The notes under the pieces were generated by a model, which worked only from the letters and a program-made list of their open reading frames with translations, did not search any database and had not been told where the DNA came from. Shown here in pieces: positions 29,584-38,347 of a DNA stretch of 64,000 nucleotides. This DNA is from Desulfosporosinus shakirovi (GTDB taxonomy: Bacteria > Bacillota > Desulfitobacteriia > Desulfitobacteriales > Desulfitobacteriaceae), in the NCBI RefSeq assembly GCF_020595055.1, contig NZ_JAJDOO010000010.1, positions 102,257-166,256 of the forward strand, written 5' to 3'. Numbering within the stretch: the first letter of the stretch is position 1; each line of letters begins with the position of its first letter. Position numbers and translations under genes: made by a program.

Positions 29584-30678
29584 CTAAACCAACTGCTTCT
29601 GAACTTTAATTAATTGACTGATAATACTTACCGCTATTTCTGCTGGAGTTTCTGCTCCGATTTTCAAACCGATTGGAGAATACAATTTTTGTAACGATTC
29701 ACTGCGGACTCCTTCCTCCTCTAATTCTGCTTTCAAGGCTTTAACTTTTCTGTAGCTACCCATCATGCCAATATATCTGGCTGGTTGATTAATCACTTTG
29801 CGCAAACACACCTTATCAGAATTTGACCCTTTAGTAACAATCACGATAAACGTATGTTGATTAATGTTTATCGCATCTAGTGATCGTTCAAAGTCATCAC
29901 ATATAATTCTATCGGCCAAGTAAAATCGGGCATAATTAGCAAACGATGGACGATCATCTACAACAGTTACCTCATACCTGAGAATTTTGGCCATAGCCAC
30001 GAGAGGTTGGGCAATATATCCTGCCCCTAAAATCAACAAGTGTATGACGGTCGTTGGAGGCTCTATCAGTAATCGGACAGTGGCCTTCGTGATGGAAGAT
30101 TTACATGTCTCAAACTCAGAATCCAAACTAATCAACTGCGGATAGAGTTTCCCCCTACCTGTTTCAGCACTCTCTAGGGCAACTTTATTCAAGTCCTCTG
30201 AACCAAGGTCACCTAAGACCTCTCTATTATTTTTGATGAAAAGCTTTTTCCCTATCCACCGTTCCTCAGCCGCTTCAATCACAGTCACTGATATTGGGTC
30301 ATGGTGACTCCCTAAAGCAGACAAATAATCCTTGTTAAGCTTGGTCTGTTCTGCGAGGCTTTGATAACCCAAATAATCAATGAATAAGCCCATGATACCC
30401 CCGCAAACCATACCCTCTTCCTGACCAACGTCAGCAGTCATATTTAAATAATAAATCTTAGGGGTGTGCGCCACTATAACATTGAAAGCCTCCCGTCTGG
30501 CCTCAGCCTCCCCACATCCTCCGCCGATAGTGCCAACTGTAGTCCCGTCAGCAAAAACCAACATCTTAGCCCCGGGCTTGCGGGGGATTGAACCCAGCGC
30601 ACTGGTTACCGTAATCAGTGCTGCCTCTAAATTATGGTCAAATACTTTTTTAAGTCCCTGGAAAATTTCCTTATCCAT
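29584..30678 (-). CDS. XdhC/CoxF-family molybdenum cofactor maturation protein
   Basis: 364 residues. The N-terminal XdhC domain has LITVTSALGSIPRKPGAKML and GTIGGGCGEAEARREAF, including the conserved Cys. The C-terminal Rossmann domain begins HLLILGAGYIAQPLVAMAKI, followed by VTVVDDRPSFANYARF. Members bind Moco and help insert (or sulfurate) it in xanthine-dehydrogenase-type hydroxylases. ATG 30678 fits the family start (MDKEIFQGLKK). The hydroxylase itself is not in the window. Confidence 0.88.
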   Translation of the reverse strand: MDKEIFQGLKKVFDHNLEAALITVTSALGSIPRKPGAKMLVFADGTTVGTIGGGCGEAEARREAFNVIVAHTPKIYYLNMTADVGQEEGMVCGGIMGLFIDYLGYQSLAEQTKLNKDYLSALGSHHDPISVTVIEAAEERWIGKKLFIKNNREVLGDLGSEDLNKVALESAETGRGKLYPQLISLDSEFETCKSSITKATVRLLIEPPTTVIHLLILGAGYIAQPLVAMAKILRYEVTVVDDRPSFANYARFYLADRIICDDFERSLDAININQHTFIVIVTKGSNSDKVCLRKVINQPARYIGMMGSYRKVKALKAELEEEGVRSESLQKLYSPIGLKIGAETPAEIAVSIISQLIKVQKQLV

Positions 30679-30726
30679 TAGCCCTGCCCCCTTACCCAGC
30701 CTTTTCAAGGACATGTAAAGGTATCT

Positions 30727-31383
30727 TTAAAAAACGATCGTCAATCCTAACTCCTGATATCGCTTATACGCAGCCTCCATCGTGTTACGGAATTCCATAT
30801 TATCCTGATATACGCACCAATCAACAGCAGATCCTTTTTTCCATTTCGGAGTACGATTAATGTGAATACCCAACGCTTTATTCCCACTCCCTGCCATCAA
30901 GGGCGCGGGAGTATCCTCTGGTTCCAGCCAGCGGCCGAACTAATATTAATATCCGGCATTACCAGCCGCATAATAGCTATCACCCTTGCCGCTTCCTGTG
31001 CCGAACAAGGCCGGATGATTTTCAATGGCAATTCCTTTGAAAGGAGTAAATTTAGACACATAGACATAGTGGAGATGTACATTCTGCTTAACTTGAAACA
31101 TAAATTCCACATAGTCCTGATATTTAGTCTCCTCCGGGCTCAAGCCGGCCATGATTCCTGTGCCTAATTTGAGGCCGGCTTCTCCAATTCGCTGCGCGAA
31201 CTGTTTTTTTTTGCTTCCAAATCATCCCCGGGTTTAAGCCTTTGGAAAACTTCCGGATTAACGGTTTCAAAAACAGCGCTGACTCGATACACTAGCGTCT
31301 GTTTGGTAAAAGTTGCGAATCCTGCCTTAGCGCTTTGCTTCCTTAGCACCACTTATTAGGATATTTGAATCAATTGTCATCAT
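30727..31383 (-). pseudogene. Radical SAM (biotin synthase-like) protein, broken and internally deleted
   Basis: A start with ribosome site (GGAAAGGGGG) gives MMTIDSNILISGAKEAKR and then a stop. Later frames give VNPEVFQRLKPGDDLEAKK, MAGLSPEETKYQDYVEFMFQ, AARVIAIMRLVMPDINISSA and a C-terminus ending YKRYQELGLTIVF. These are the outer parts of a biotin-synthase-like radical SAM protein with BATS-type region. The section with the CxxxCxxC cluster motif is missing, and several frameshifts exist. It was the first gene after Moco-type riboswitch B. Confidence 0.8.
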
Positions 31384-31458
31384 TTACCCCCTTTCCAACA
31401 TCCTTTTCCTAAGCTTGATGATTGACTAAAAATCATATAACTATCTAAAATGAAATGG

Positions 31459-31614
31459 CTCCACGATCAAAGAACGTGGAGCCATCGAGAAATAAAAGCC
31501 TAGATAGCTTGTCCACTCCTTTTCAAATGTAGAAGGCATACCCGTTTCCGAATATACCCCGAGGGCTAAAAGCCCTGGCCAGGGAACCATCGATTTCTCA
31601 TTAGGTTCATCCGG
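31459..31614 (-). promoter_or_regulatory. Moco-type riboswitch B with terminator
   Basis: Same signature as copy A: TAGCCGGATGAACCTAATGA, TGGTTCCCTGGCCAGGGC, AGCCCTCGGGGTATA, AAACGGGTATGCC and AAAGGAGTGG on the minus strand. A GGCTCCACG/CGTGGAGCC hairpin with a T-containing tail lies at 31484-31459. It controls the broken radical SAM gene and probably xdhC. Confidence 0.65.
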
Positions 31615-31641
31615 CTAGGAGTTTAGTATATTTGGTTTTCA

Positions 31642-31920
31642 TTAAACTCTAATATGCACTGGCTTCCCCGAAATATGAACCATTTTACTAATGACCGTTA
31701 TACCCAGTCCCCTCTGGGCCAGACGATCGATCTGTTCAAGCACCCGGATTTGGTTACCAATGTCCAGGCTAGATGTTGGCTCGTCCATGACCAAGATTTC
31801 TGGTTGCTGAGCCAAGGCCTGAGCAATAAGTACCATCTGTCGCTCGCCACCACTGATTTCGGTATAAATCCTGTCTTTAAGGAAGGGAGCGTCGGGGATC
31901 TGATAGACACGATTTTGCTA
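31642..31920 (-). pseudogene. Remnant of ABC ATPase (FecE type)
   Basis: The frame holds ALAQQPEILVMDEPTSSLD (Walker B region), GNQIRVLEQIDRLAQRGLG and a partial end. In an overlapping frame upstream, sequence matching the signature region is shifted. Walker A is absent. With the two entries to its right it marks a second, fully decayed iron-type ABC locus. Confidence 0.65.
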
Positions 31921-31984
31921 TACAGCCTAATTCCTTTCCAACTTGGATCGAAAAAATCCCTTTATAGAACCCTCCCTATTCCAG

Positions 31985-32260
31985 GCTAAGATTACTTCAG
32001 GATTCCAAGCTGATACTTGTTCCATCGAGACAGGCGACAACCCCGCGTTTCCCCCTAGGCAACCTTGGCAACGTTAAGACCACCAATTATGCCTAAGGCT
32101 TCAATGTGCATTGAACCATCGGGTTCGGACTGTAACCCTTTTGCGCCTTCCGCATAATATACACTTACACGCTTTCTTGAGGTATTTTTGCCGCTCTTGC
32201 TGTAGTTTGGCTGGTCGGTGTTGCTGAATTCTGTTTAGTCTGGGTTGAAGTCGACTGCAT
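31985..32260 (-). pseudogene. Remnant of ABC substrate-binding protein
   Basis: Minus-strand reading gives MEQVSAWNPEVILAWNR, which closely parallels VTMEQVIAWNPEVIILSNF of the binding protein at 9.7-10.7 kb. It is followed upstream by disrupted frames. No intact start or lipobox remains. Confidence 0.55.
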
Positions 32261-32281
32261 CCGGCGATATCGAGTACCTTC

Positions 32282-32419
32282 CTATGGGAAAAGAGAAAAC
32301 AAAATCAGAAGGGCTATGATAATAAGCACTATTTCCTTCCGTAATGGCCTACGCGTCTTGAAATCAGGGTCTTCAAACGAACCGATCTCATTAATCGGAA
32401 TAGCCTTTTTAGCCAACAT
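32282..32419 (-). pseudogene. N-terminal remnant of FecCD-type permease
   Basis: From ATG 32419 the frame reads MLAKKAIPINEIGSFEDPDF and then a first membrane helix (EIVLIIIALLILFSLFP), ending in TAG. Only the start of the permease survives. It is complementary to the 9.6-kb copy, which retains only the end. Confidence 0.55.
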
Positions 32420-32474
32420 TTAATCCGACATCCTTTTCTTATGAGCTTGATAATTGACCATATAGCCACGAAAA

Positions 32475-33278
32475 TTATTCTATTTCTTCCATAGCTACCT
32501 CGAAAATCTCGTAATCTGGCAACCCCCAAAACGCTTTTAGATCTAACTCTCGAACGCCTGAAATAGATAACCGCCGATTTCCTTTAATCCAGATACTATG
32601 TTTAATAAAAGATGAACAAAACTCGAATCTTGCAGGATTCGCAAGTCTTGCCCTACAAAGCCCTTGAATAGCATCGGCCAAGCAGGTAGAACCGTAGACT
32701 TGAACCTGCACATCTGGAGATTTTATATATCCCAGCAGTTTCTCCGCAATTAGCGCCATCCGAACGGCAAGCAATAGATCCGGGCATGTTTCGCCGTGAT
32801 GGGTTAGTGCTTGTTTGAGCAAAGTCTTCTGAAGAGCGTTTGCACTAAGAGGGGATATTTGTGGTGTTCGCGGTGATAATACTGTATCATGCTCGAAGTA
32901 AGGTTTAATATCAATAACAGGCGTCCCATCAATTGCATCCATATCAGCCACATATAGCGTATTCTCCTGAATCCGATCCAACTTAACCAAGGTTAGAGCT
33001 ACAGGATTAAGGCGAGACGGAGAGCGTAAAGCGAACACTCCGAATCTATGAGACAAAGGATTGACTTTAGATGGTACTGCGGTAGTAACGTTGCGAGGCG
33101 CTTGATGAAACCAAGTCAAAATCCATAAGTGAGAGTATTCTTCGATTCTCTCCAGTGCTCCGACATATGGTGGAAATACCCTTATCCCTGCCTGGATTCC
33201 ATTTGTGGGCATGTCATCACAATTTGTTATCGATGATTGTACTATCCCGATGGGATTAATTGTAATAGATTCTTCCAC
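32475..33278 (-). CDS. Fusion of TsaA/TrmO-like domain and FmdE-like domain
   Basis: 267 residues. Residues about 5-135 form a TsaA (UPF0066/TrmO) domain: INPIGIVQSSI, EEYSHLWILTWFHQ, HRFGVFALRSPSRLNPVALT, and DMDAIDGTPVIDIKPYFEHD. Residues about 150-265 resemble FmdE-family proteins: HHGETCPDLLLAVRMALIAE, VYGSTCLADAIQGL. TrmO methylates t6A37 in tRNA. FmdE-like domains accompany molybdoenzymes and often carry Cys/Zn sites. The pairing with an adjacent FmdE pseudogene suggests a molybdenum-related role for this fusion rather than tRNA modification (inference). Confidence 0.8.
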   Translation of the reverse strand: MEESITINPIGIVQSSITNCDDMPTNGIQAGIRVFPPYVGALERIEEYSHLWILTWFHQAPRNVTTAVPSKVNPLSHRFGVFALRSPSRLNPVALTLVKLDRIQENTLYVADMDAIDGTPVIDIKPYFEHDTVLSPRTPQISPLSANALQKTLLKQALTHHGETCPDLLLAVRMALIAEKLLGYIKSPDVQVQVYGSTCLADAIQGLCRARLANPARFEFCSSFIKHSIWIKGNRRLSISGVRELDLKAFWGLPDYEIFEVAMEEIE

Positions 33279-33286
33279 TAAAATAT

Positions 33287-33849
33287 CTATCCCCTTTCAG
33301 ATATTTCTTGGTAATACGATTTAGATACACATACTTTGCAAAACGTCCTCTTATCTACTGTAACTTCCCGACGATCTAAAACTACTTCACCACATTTTTC
33401 ACAAACTATATTATGTAGTGGCATTCCGGGCAAATCCTCCGGGGGAGGGGGGGGTACTGACAAACACTTTCTTCCACAGAAATAATTCTTCATCCTTAAA
33501 ACTCTGCATAAAAACTACAGGGTCTTCACCTGGTTGGGGATAAGTTGCAATCTTTGGCGATACCCTTATAGCTTCATTCGTTGCAAGTTAACGAAGGTTG
33601 CTGCCATTTTCCCCATAATCGACGACCTTTAATCACCTTCGACCAAGAGTACATCCCGTTACAACACTCACATCGTCCGTCGCGCACCGATCCATTTCTA
33701 CATACACAATTAAGTCACGAAAACTTAAGGGGTCATCTATACCCAAGATTTGCATGCCGAGGCGAGCCATCTCACCCCAATACCACACCCATACAGAGGT
33801 GACCATGATAAGCAACAGCTGCTTAGAGATCCTCATCCAAAGAACGCAT
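33287..33849 (-). pseudogene. FmdE-family protein, multiply frameshifted
   Basis: ATG 33849 follows GAAAGGAGG and gives MRSLDEDL, then a stop. The same frame goes on with AAVAYHGHLCMGVVLG, the FmdE HGHLC motif. Other frames supply MARLGMQILGIDDPLSFRDL, VYVEMDRCATDDVSVVTGCT, then CEKCGEVVLDRREV and FCKVC, the C-terminal zinc ribbon. At least three frame changes and one stop separate the parts, one near a G-rich run at 33443-33452. It was formerly a full FmdE protein of about 190 residues. Confidence 0.8.
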
Positions 33850-33880
33850 TCTTTTTCCTCCTTTCAGAATGTCCTTTATA

Positions 33881-34726
33881 TTAAATTTTTTCCATCGTCA
33901 CGCCAATGTCGGAAGGTTTTCCAAAATACATCGAAGTGGTCACAATTGCATCGATGCCTGTCCGAGCGTATTCTTCGATATTGTCTCCATTGATTCCACC
34001 CGCTCCAAGAAGGGTAATATTCGGGTTAAGTCGTCTTATTTGATCAACCATGATTCTTAAATCATTCGCTGGGATCTTATCAAATTGTAATCCGTCAACT
34101 CCGGATCCGATTAAATGGAGTGCATCTTCAATCCTTTCCACCTCAACTATGATTTTCTTTTCACAGGCATTGGTTTTAATTTGTTTCATTATTTGTGCCA
34201 GATTGTTGATATCGCCTAGGAAGGTTATATGTTGTTTGAAGATTAAGATCGTTTCAGATAAACCCAGTCGGTGGGGAAAAGCCCCTCCCGCAATAATAGA
34301 CTTAATGGCAAGCTCCTTGGTTCCCGGAAAGGATTTCCTTGTAGCAACAACAGTAATCTGTGGACTAACTAATTTAGCCTTATCCACCATCCTTTTTGTT
34401 CTTGTTGCAATACCTGAGCTGTATTCAATTATATTCATCGCCATTTTCCAAGCCATATGAAGACTTGATGCTAACCCTTCCGCTTCAATAAATATATCTC
34501 CTTTGTTAACAACAGAACCCGACGGCAACGATCGAATTGGCGTAATTCCAAACTTTGCAAAGATCCTTAAAACTTCCTCTACCCCTGATAAGACCGTATA
34601 TTCTCTCGCAGTAAAACTTATCTTCCCCTTGAATCCACCTATGCCAAGGGTCAGTGTTGTTAAATCAATATACGGCACATCCTCTTTGATCCATCGGTCT
34701 ATTGTTTCATCACTGATATAAAGCAT
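33881..34726 (-). CDS. modD: Molybdenum utilisation protein ModD
   Basis: 281 residues of the ModD branch of nicotinate-nucleotide pyrophosphorylase (NadC/QPRTase fold). It starts MLYISDETIDRWIKEDVPYI. Family stretches include IEAEGLASSLHMAWKMAMNI, IATRTKRMVDKA, ATRKSFPGTKELAIKSIIAG and the C-terminal LLGAGGINGDNIEEYARTGI. ModD occurs with molybdate ABC genes; its exact reaction is not established. A GGAGG site lies before the ATG, 25 bases after modA. Confidence 0.9.
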   Translation of the reverse strand: MLYISDETIDRWIKEDVPYIDLTTLTLGIGGFKGKISFTAREYTVLSGVEEVLRIFAKFGITPIRSLPSGSVVNKGDIFIEAEGLASSLHMAWKMAMNIIEYSSGIATRTKRMVDKAKLVSPQITVVATRKSFPGTKELAIKSIIAGGAFPHRLGLSETILIFKQHITFLGDINNLAQIMKQIKTNACEKKIIVEVERIEDALHLIGSGVDGLQFDKIPANDLRIMVDQIRRLNPNITLLGAGGINGDNIEEYARTGIDAIVTTSMYFGKPSDIGVTMEKI

Positions 34727-34751
34727 AGTCCTGCCTCCATCTTTTTTTGAA

Positions 34752-35603
34752 CTATTTTACCTTTATAAATCCATTCTTTTCGAATACTTTCATAGCCTCA
34801 TCACTCTGTAAATACTCCAAGAACTTCGAAGCTTCATCACTATTTTTGGAGGCAGCAACTACTGCCGCCGGCAATATAACCGGTTTATGAGAATTAGCTG
34901 GTGCCGCAGCCACGATTTTGACTTTATCTGAGATGATCGCTATTGTATCCCAAACAAAACCTGCTTCGGCGTTGTCTGTCTCTACATAGGTCATTATTTG
35001 CATTAGATCTTTGCCTATTACGAACTTAGGTTGTAAAGTGTCCCATAATTTAAGGGTCTCCAGGGTTTCTTTTGCAGTCTTAGCTGCCGGAACTGATTCG
35101 GCTTCACCAATTCCAATTTTCTTAACCTCCGTCTTCGTTAGATCTTCGAAGCTATTAATAGAGGTATTGCTTTTATTAACGATTAAGACAAGTTCATCCC
35201 CCAGCAAATTTACCCTAGAGTCCTTCTTGATAAGCCCCTTTTGCTCTAGCGCATCCATCTGAGGCTTACCTTGAGAAATAAAAATATCTGTGGCCCCCCC
35301 TTGCTCAATTTGATTTTGGAGTGAACCTGACGGTCCATAATTAAATACCAAATTCACTTGAGCATTTTTTGCTGTATACAATCCTTTAATTTCTTCAAAG
35401 GAGCCTTTTAAACTAGGAGCAGTGGAAATCAAAAGTTCAATAGGTTTATTATAGACAACTCCCTTGTCTTCCGGTTTTGAGGTTTGATTGACAACCCCGG
35501 AACATCCTGAGATAAACAGAACAAGTAACAAGATCGAGCACGCAACAAATCTCAAGGCAACTTTAGCTTTACTTGACTTCCAGATTTTATAAAGTGGTTT
35601 CAT
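34752..35603 (-). CDS. modA: Molybdate ABC transporter binding lipoprotein (set 1)
   Basis: 283 residues with a signal peptide and lipobox (VLFISGC). ModA motifs: ISTAPSLKGSFEEIKGLY, VFNYGPSGSLQNQIEQGGAT, DIFISQGKPQMDALEQKGLI and IGKDLMQIMTYVETDNAEAG. It binds molybdate or tungstate outside the membrane. It lies downstream of modB-modC in the order B-C-A-D. Confidence 0.92.
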   Translation of the reverse strand: MKPLYKIWKSSKAKVALRFVACSILLLVLFISGCSGVVNQTSKPEDKGVVYNKPIELLISTAPSLKGSFEEIKGLYTAKNAQVNLVFNYGPSGSLQNQIEQGGATDIFISQGKPQMDALEQKGLIKKDSRVNLLGDELVLIVNKSNTSINSFEDLTKTEVKKIGIGEAESVPAAKTAKETLETLKLWDTLQPKFVIGKDLMQIMTYVETDNAEAGFVWDTIAIISDKVKIVAAAPANSHKPVILPAAVVAASKNSDEASKFLEYLQSDEAMKVFEKNGFIKVK

Positions 35604-35665
35604 GGATTTACCCTCTTCCTCATTAGATTTAGCAGTGAGTGAACTCGTTCAACTAAAGAATAAAA

Positions 35666-36727
35666 TTAGACAATTATTAGATTATCAGGATTAAATCGGA
35701 GGTTCCAAGGCTGTGGTTTATCCTTCAATTCGAACCACATTTGTTTGGTGATCTCCCATTGTATGTGGTAACCGCCCTTTCCTAAAGTCGCGACTTGCAT
35801 GGATAGATAGGCTGTTATCCGAGAAGGAGTCTGAGTTGTGAAATTAAGCCAACAACTAAACACATTGTCTTGTTTTTCATCTAAGGCCAGTTCGATTTCA
35901 TGGGCACGAATACCCACAAATTCGATGTGTTTAACAATTTCGTTCTTGGTTTTTAAAGTTATTCCCCAATCCAAGGCCTCTACCTCAAACGGTGATATGT
36001 ATTTTGCCAAAGAAGAATTCTTGCACCCTGTTAATTGCGCTGATACAAGTGTAGGCGGAGACCTGAATACTTCCTCTGTCCCTCCTTTTGCTTCAATTTT
36101 ACCCATTGAAAGTACTACCAATTTGTTGCAAACGCTATAGGCCTCATCCATATTATGGGTTACGAACAGGGTTACTCCAGGATAATCTGCTAAAGTCTCA
36201 GTCAGTTGTTTGACCATATGGCTTCTTAGATAGTCGTCAAGTGCGGAAAATGGTTCATCCAAGAGTAACGCCTCTGGCTCAATAGCCAAAGCTCTGGCTA
36301 GAGCAACCCGTTGCTGTTGTCCCCCGGAAAGTTGGTTTGGATATCTTTTCTCCAAGCCTTCCAGCTTAATCATCTTCACCTTTTCCTTGATGATTGCCAT
36401 TCTTTCCTCTCTCTTTTTATCTTCAATTCCGAAACCAATGTTCTCTTCGACAGTCATATTAGGAAAAAGTGCGTAGTTTTGAAATAAATAGCCCATCTTC
36501 CTTTTGCGGCAGGGGAGATTAACGCCTTTCTGAGAGTCGAACAAAGTCCGGCCGTTGAGAACAATTCTGCCCCTATCCGGGGTATCAATTCCTGCAATAC
36601 AGCGCAAGGTCATACTCTTTCCCGAACCTGAAGCTCCTAGAAGTCCAAGAATGTCCATGCCTGTGTCAAAATTAACATCAAGTTCAAAACCTGGCAGTTT
36701 TTTTTGGATATCAACCAATATTTCCAT
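35666..36727 (-). CDS. modC: Molybdate ABC transporter ATPase (set 1)
   Basis: 353 residues. Walker A LGASGSGKSMTLRCI, signature NQLSGGQQQRVALARAL, Walker B ALLLDEPFSALD, switch VTHNMDEAYSVCNK. A C-terminal Mop/TOBE-like domain lies from about residue 270. This is the usual full-length ModC architecture, in which the TOBE domain senses molybdate. It begins 1 base after the modB stop. Confidence 0.93.
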   Translation of the reverse strand: MEILVDIQKKLPGFELDVNFDTGMDILGLLGASGSGKSMTLRCIAGIDTPDRGRIVLNGRTLFDSQKGVNLPCRKRKMGYLFQNYALFPNMTVEENIGFGIEDKKREERMAIIKEKVKMIKLEGLEKRYPNQLSGGQQQRVALARALAIEPEALLLDEPFSALDDYLRSHMVKQLTETLADYPGVTLFVTHNMDEAYSVCNKLVVLSMGKIEAKGGTEEVFRSPPTLVSAQLTGCKNSSLAKYISPFEVEALDWGITLKTKNEIVKHIEFVGIRAHEIELALDEKQDNVFSCWLNFTTQTPSRITAYLSMQVATLGKGGYHIQWEITKQMWFELKDKPQPWNLRFNPDNLIIV

Positions 36728-36728
36728 A

Positions 36729-37409
36729 CTATTTCCTGCCAGCGGTAGCGATCATCTTGCGCTGGTAATCCGTCCAATAATTCATTAACGTCATAACGAT
36801 CAAGGAAACAATAAAAATAAGCATCACCCATATCAAAGCCTTTCTCATTTCTCCGCTTTCGGCTGCAAAGAAAATAGCAGCAGGGATTGTCAGTGTTTTC
36901 CCAGGTATATTACCACCAATCATGAGCGTTGCACCAAAATCGCCCAAGGCCCTTGCAAAAGCTAATACCGTACCGGCAGCTACTCCCGGCCAAGCAAGCG
37001 GAATCGTTATCCTCCAAAATATTTTCCACTCTGAGACACCCAACGTACGAGCAGCATTAATAATATTTTGATCTATTTGTTCAAAGGCACTTCTGACCGT
37101 TCGATACATTAAAGGGAAAGCGACAACTGAAGCCGCAATCACAGTTGCTGGCCAAGAAAATATCACAGTCTTTCCAATAGACATTAAGAGTTTCCCAAGA
37201 GGTCCGTTCTTGCCAAAAAGTATAAGAAGCAAGAATCCTATAACTGTCGGTGGCAAAACCAAGGGCAAGGTAAGCACGCCGTCAATCAATCCCTTGAATT
37301 TCCCCCTATATCCCGAAACAAAGCATGCAGCTGCAATTCCCAAGAAAAAGGTCCCGATAGTTGCTATTATTGCTGCTCTTAGTGAAATCAGTAACGGGGT
37401 AAAGTCCAT
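36729..37409 (-). CDS. modB: Molybdate ABC transporter permease (set 1)
   Basis: 226 residues with five to six membrane helices and the permease EAA-type loop IINAARTLGVSEWKIFWRIT. The family segment VLTLPLVLPPTVIGFLLL and FARALGDFGATLMIGGNIPG are typical of ModB. It is the first gene of modBCAD, directly downstream of Moco-type riboswitch C. The ribosome site is weak (AGGA next to the ATG). Confidence 0.93.
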   Translation of the reverse strand: MDFTPLLISLRAAIIATIGTFFLGIAAACFVSGYRGKFKGLIDGVLTLPLVLPPTVIGFLLLILFGKNGPLGKLLMSIGKTVIFSWPATVIAASVVAFPLMYRTVRSAFEQIDQNIINAARTLGVSEWKIFWRITIPLAWPGVAAGTVLAFARALGDFGATLMIGGNIPGKTLTIPAAIFFAAESGEMRKALIWVMLIFIVSLIVMTLMNYWTDYQRKMIATAGRK

Positions 37410-37475
37410 TCCTAATAAATCACGATAAACACAATAACCCCCTCTCTATCGTCATGTATAATCACATAATAAATA

Positions 37476-37636
37476 GGACTCCCAAAAAGAGAGCCCTAAA
37501 CAAACTGGCTTCCCAGTCTAATACTTGCTACTCCTTTTCAAAATGAAAGGCCTACCCGTTTCCGAGAACACCCTGAGGACTTAAAGCCCTGTCCAGTGAC
37601 CATGGACTTACTCTTTAGGTCATTCTGGATCGGAGA
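37476..37636 (-). promoter_or_regulatory. Moco-type riboswitch C with terminator, upstream of modBCAD
   Basis: Minus-strand copy of the A/B signature with more changes: ATCCAGAATGACCTAAAGAG, TGGTCACTGGACAGGGC, AGTCCTCAGGGTG, AAACGGGTAGGCC and AAAAGGAGTAGC. A weak hairpin (GGGCTC.. / ..GAGTCC, with G-U pairs) at 37496-37476 lies before modB. Location upstream of a molybdate transporter supports the class assignment. Confidence 0.6.
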
Positions 37637-37681
37637 TTTACTATTCTATTTTCCTTGATTTCGAAATACAGATGATTCGCT

Positions 37682-38347
37682 TCACTGAGCTTTATCGAAC
37701 TTCCTTAACTCCTCTTGCTTACCATGATCCAGCTTAATAATCTGATCTCCCAGCATTTCTGCTTCCTGAAGATCATGCGTAACTAGGATAAAAGGAATCT
37801 GCCATTGGACTTGGAGCTTAAGTAACTCTTGTTGAAGTGTACTCCGCGTGTCCTGATCAAGGGCGGAGAGCGGTTCATCGAGCAACAAAAGTTCGGGCTC
37901 GGTCATTAAGGCACGGGCGAGAGCGACTCTTTGTTTCTCTCCACCCGAAATCTGATTGGGATAACGATTTCGCAAATGTTCAATCTTTAGCATTTCTAAG
38001 ACATTGGAAACGGTAAGCACCTTGTTGGGGATACTCCCTTTCTGGGGCTTTCCATACATCACATTTTTCTCCACAGTCATGTGCGGAAAAAGAGCATAGT
38101 CTTGGAAAACGTAGCCAATGCGTCGCTTTCTAATTGGAATATTTACGCCCTGCTCAGAAGAGAAGACGATCTTGTCATTGATATTAATCTCCCCCGACGA
38201 AGGGGTCTGAAGCCCTGCTACACATTGCAAGATCGTCGTCTTACCTGCACCAGAGGGACCAACAAGGGCAAGAATTCCATTGTTCAAGGAGAATTTGATT
38301 TCAAGCTCGAAGGTTGGTAACTTCTTCTGAAAAAACGCCTTTAGCAT
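37682..38347 (-). CDS. Molybdate-type ABC transporter ATPase (set 2, short form)
   Basis: 221 residues. Walker A VGPSGAGKTTILQCV, signature NQISGGEKQRVALARAL, Walker B LLLLDEPLSALD, switch LVTHDLQEAEML. Unlike set 1 it lacks the C-terminal Mop/TOBE domain, so direct molybdate feedback is not expected. Its start overlaps the permease stop (TAATG). It is the last gene of the second transporter operon. Confidence 0.88.
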   Translation of the reverse strand: MLKAFFQKKLPTFELEIKFSLNNGILALVGPSGAGKTTILQCVAGLQTPSSGEININDKIVFSSEQGVNIPIRKRRIGYVFQDYALFPHMTVEKNVMYGKPQKGSIPNKVLTVSNVLEMLKIEHLRNRYPNQISGGEKQRVALARALMTEPELLLLDEPLSALDQDTRSTLQQELLKLQVQWQIPFILVTHDLQEAEMLGDQIIKLDHGKQEELRKFDKAQ

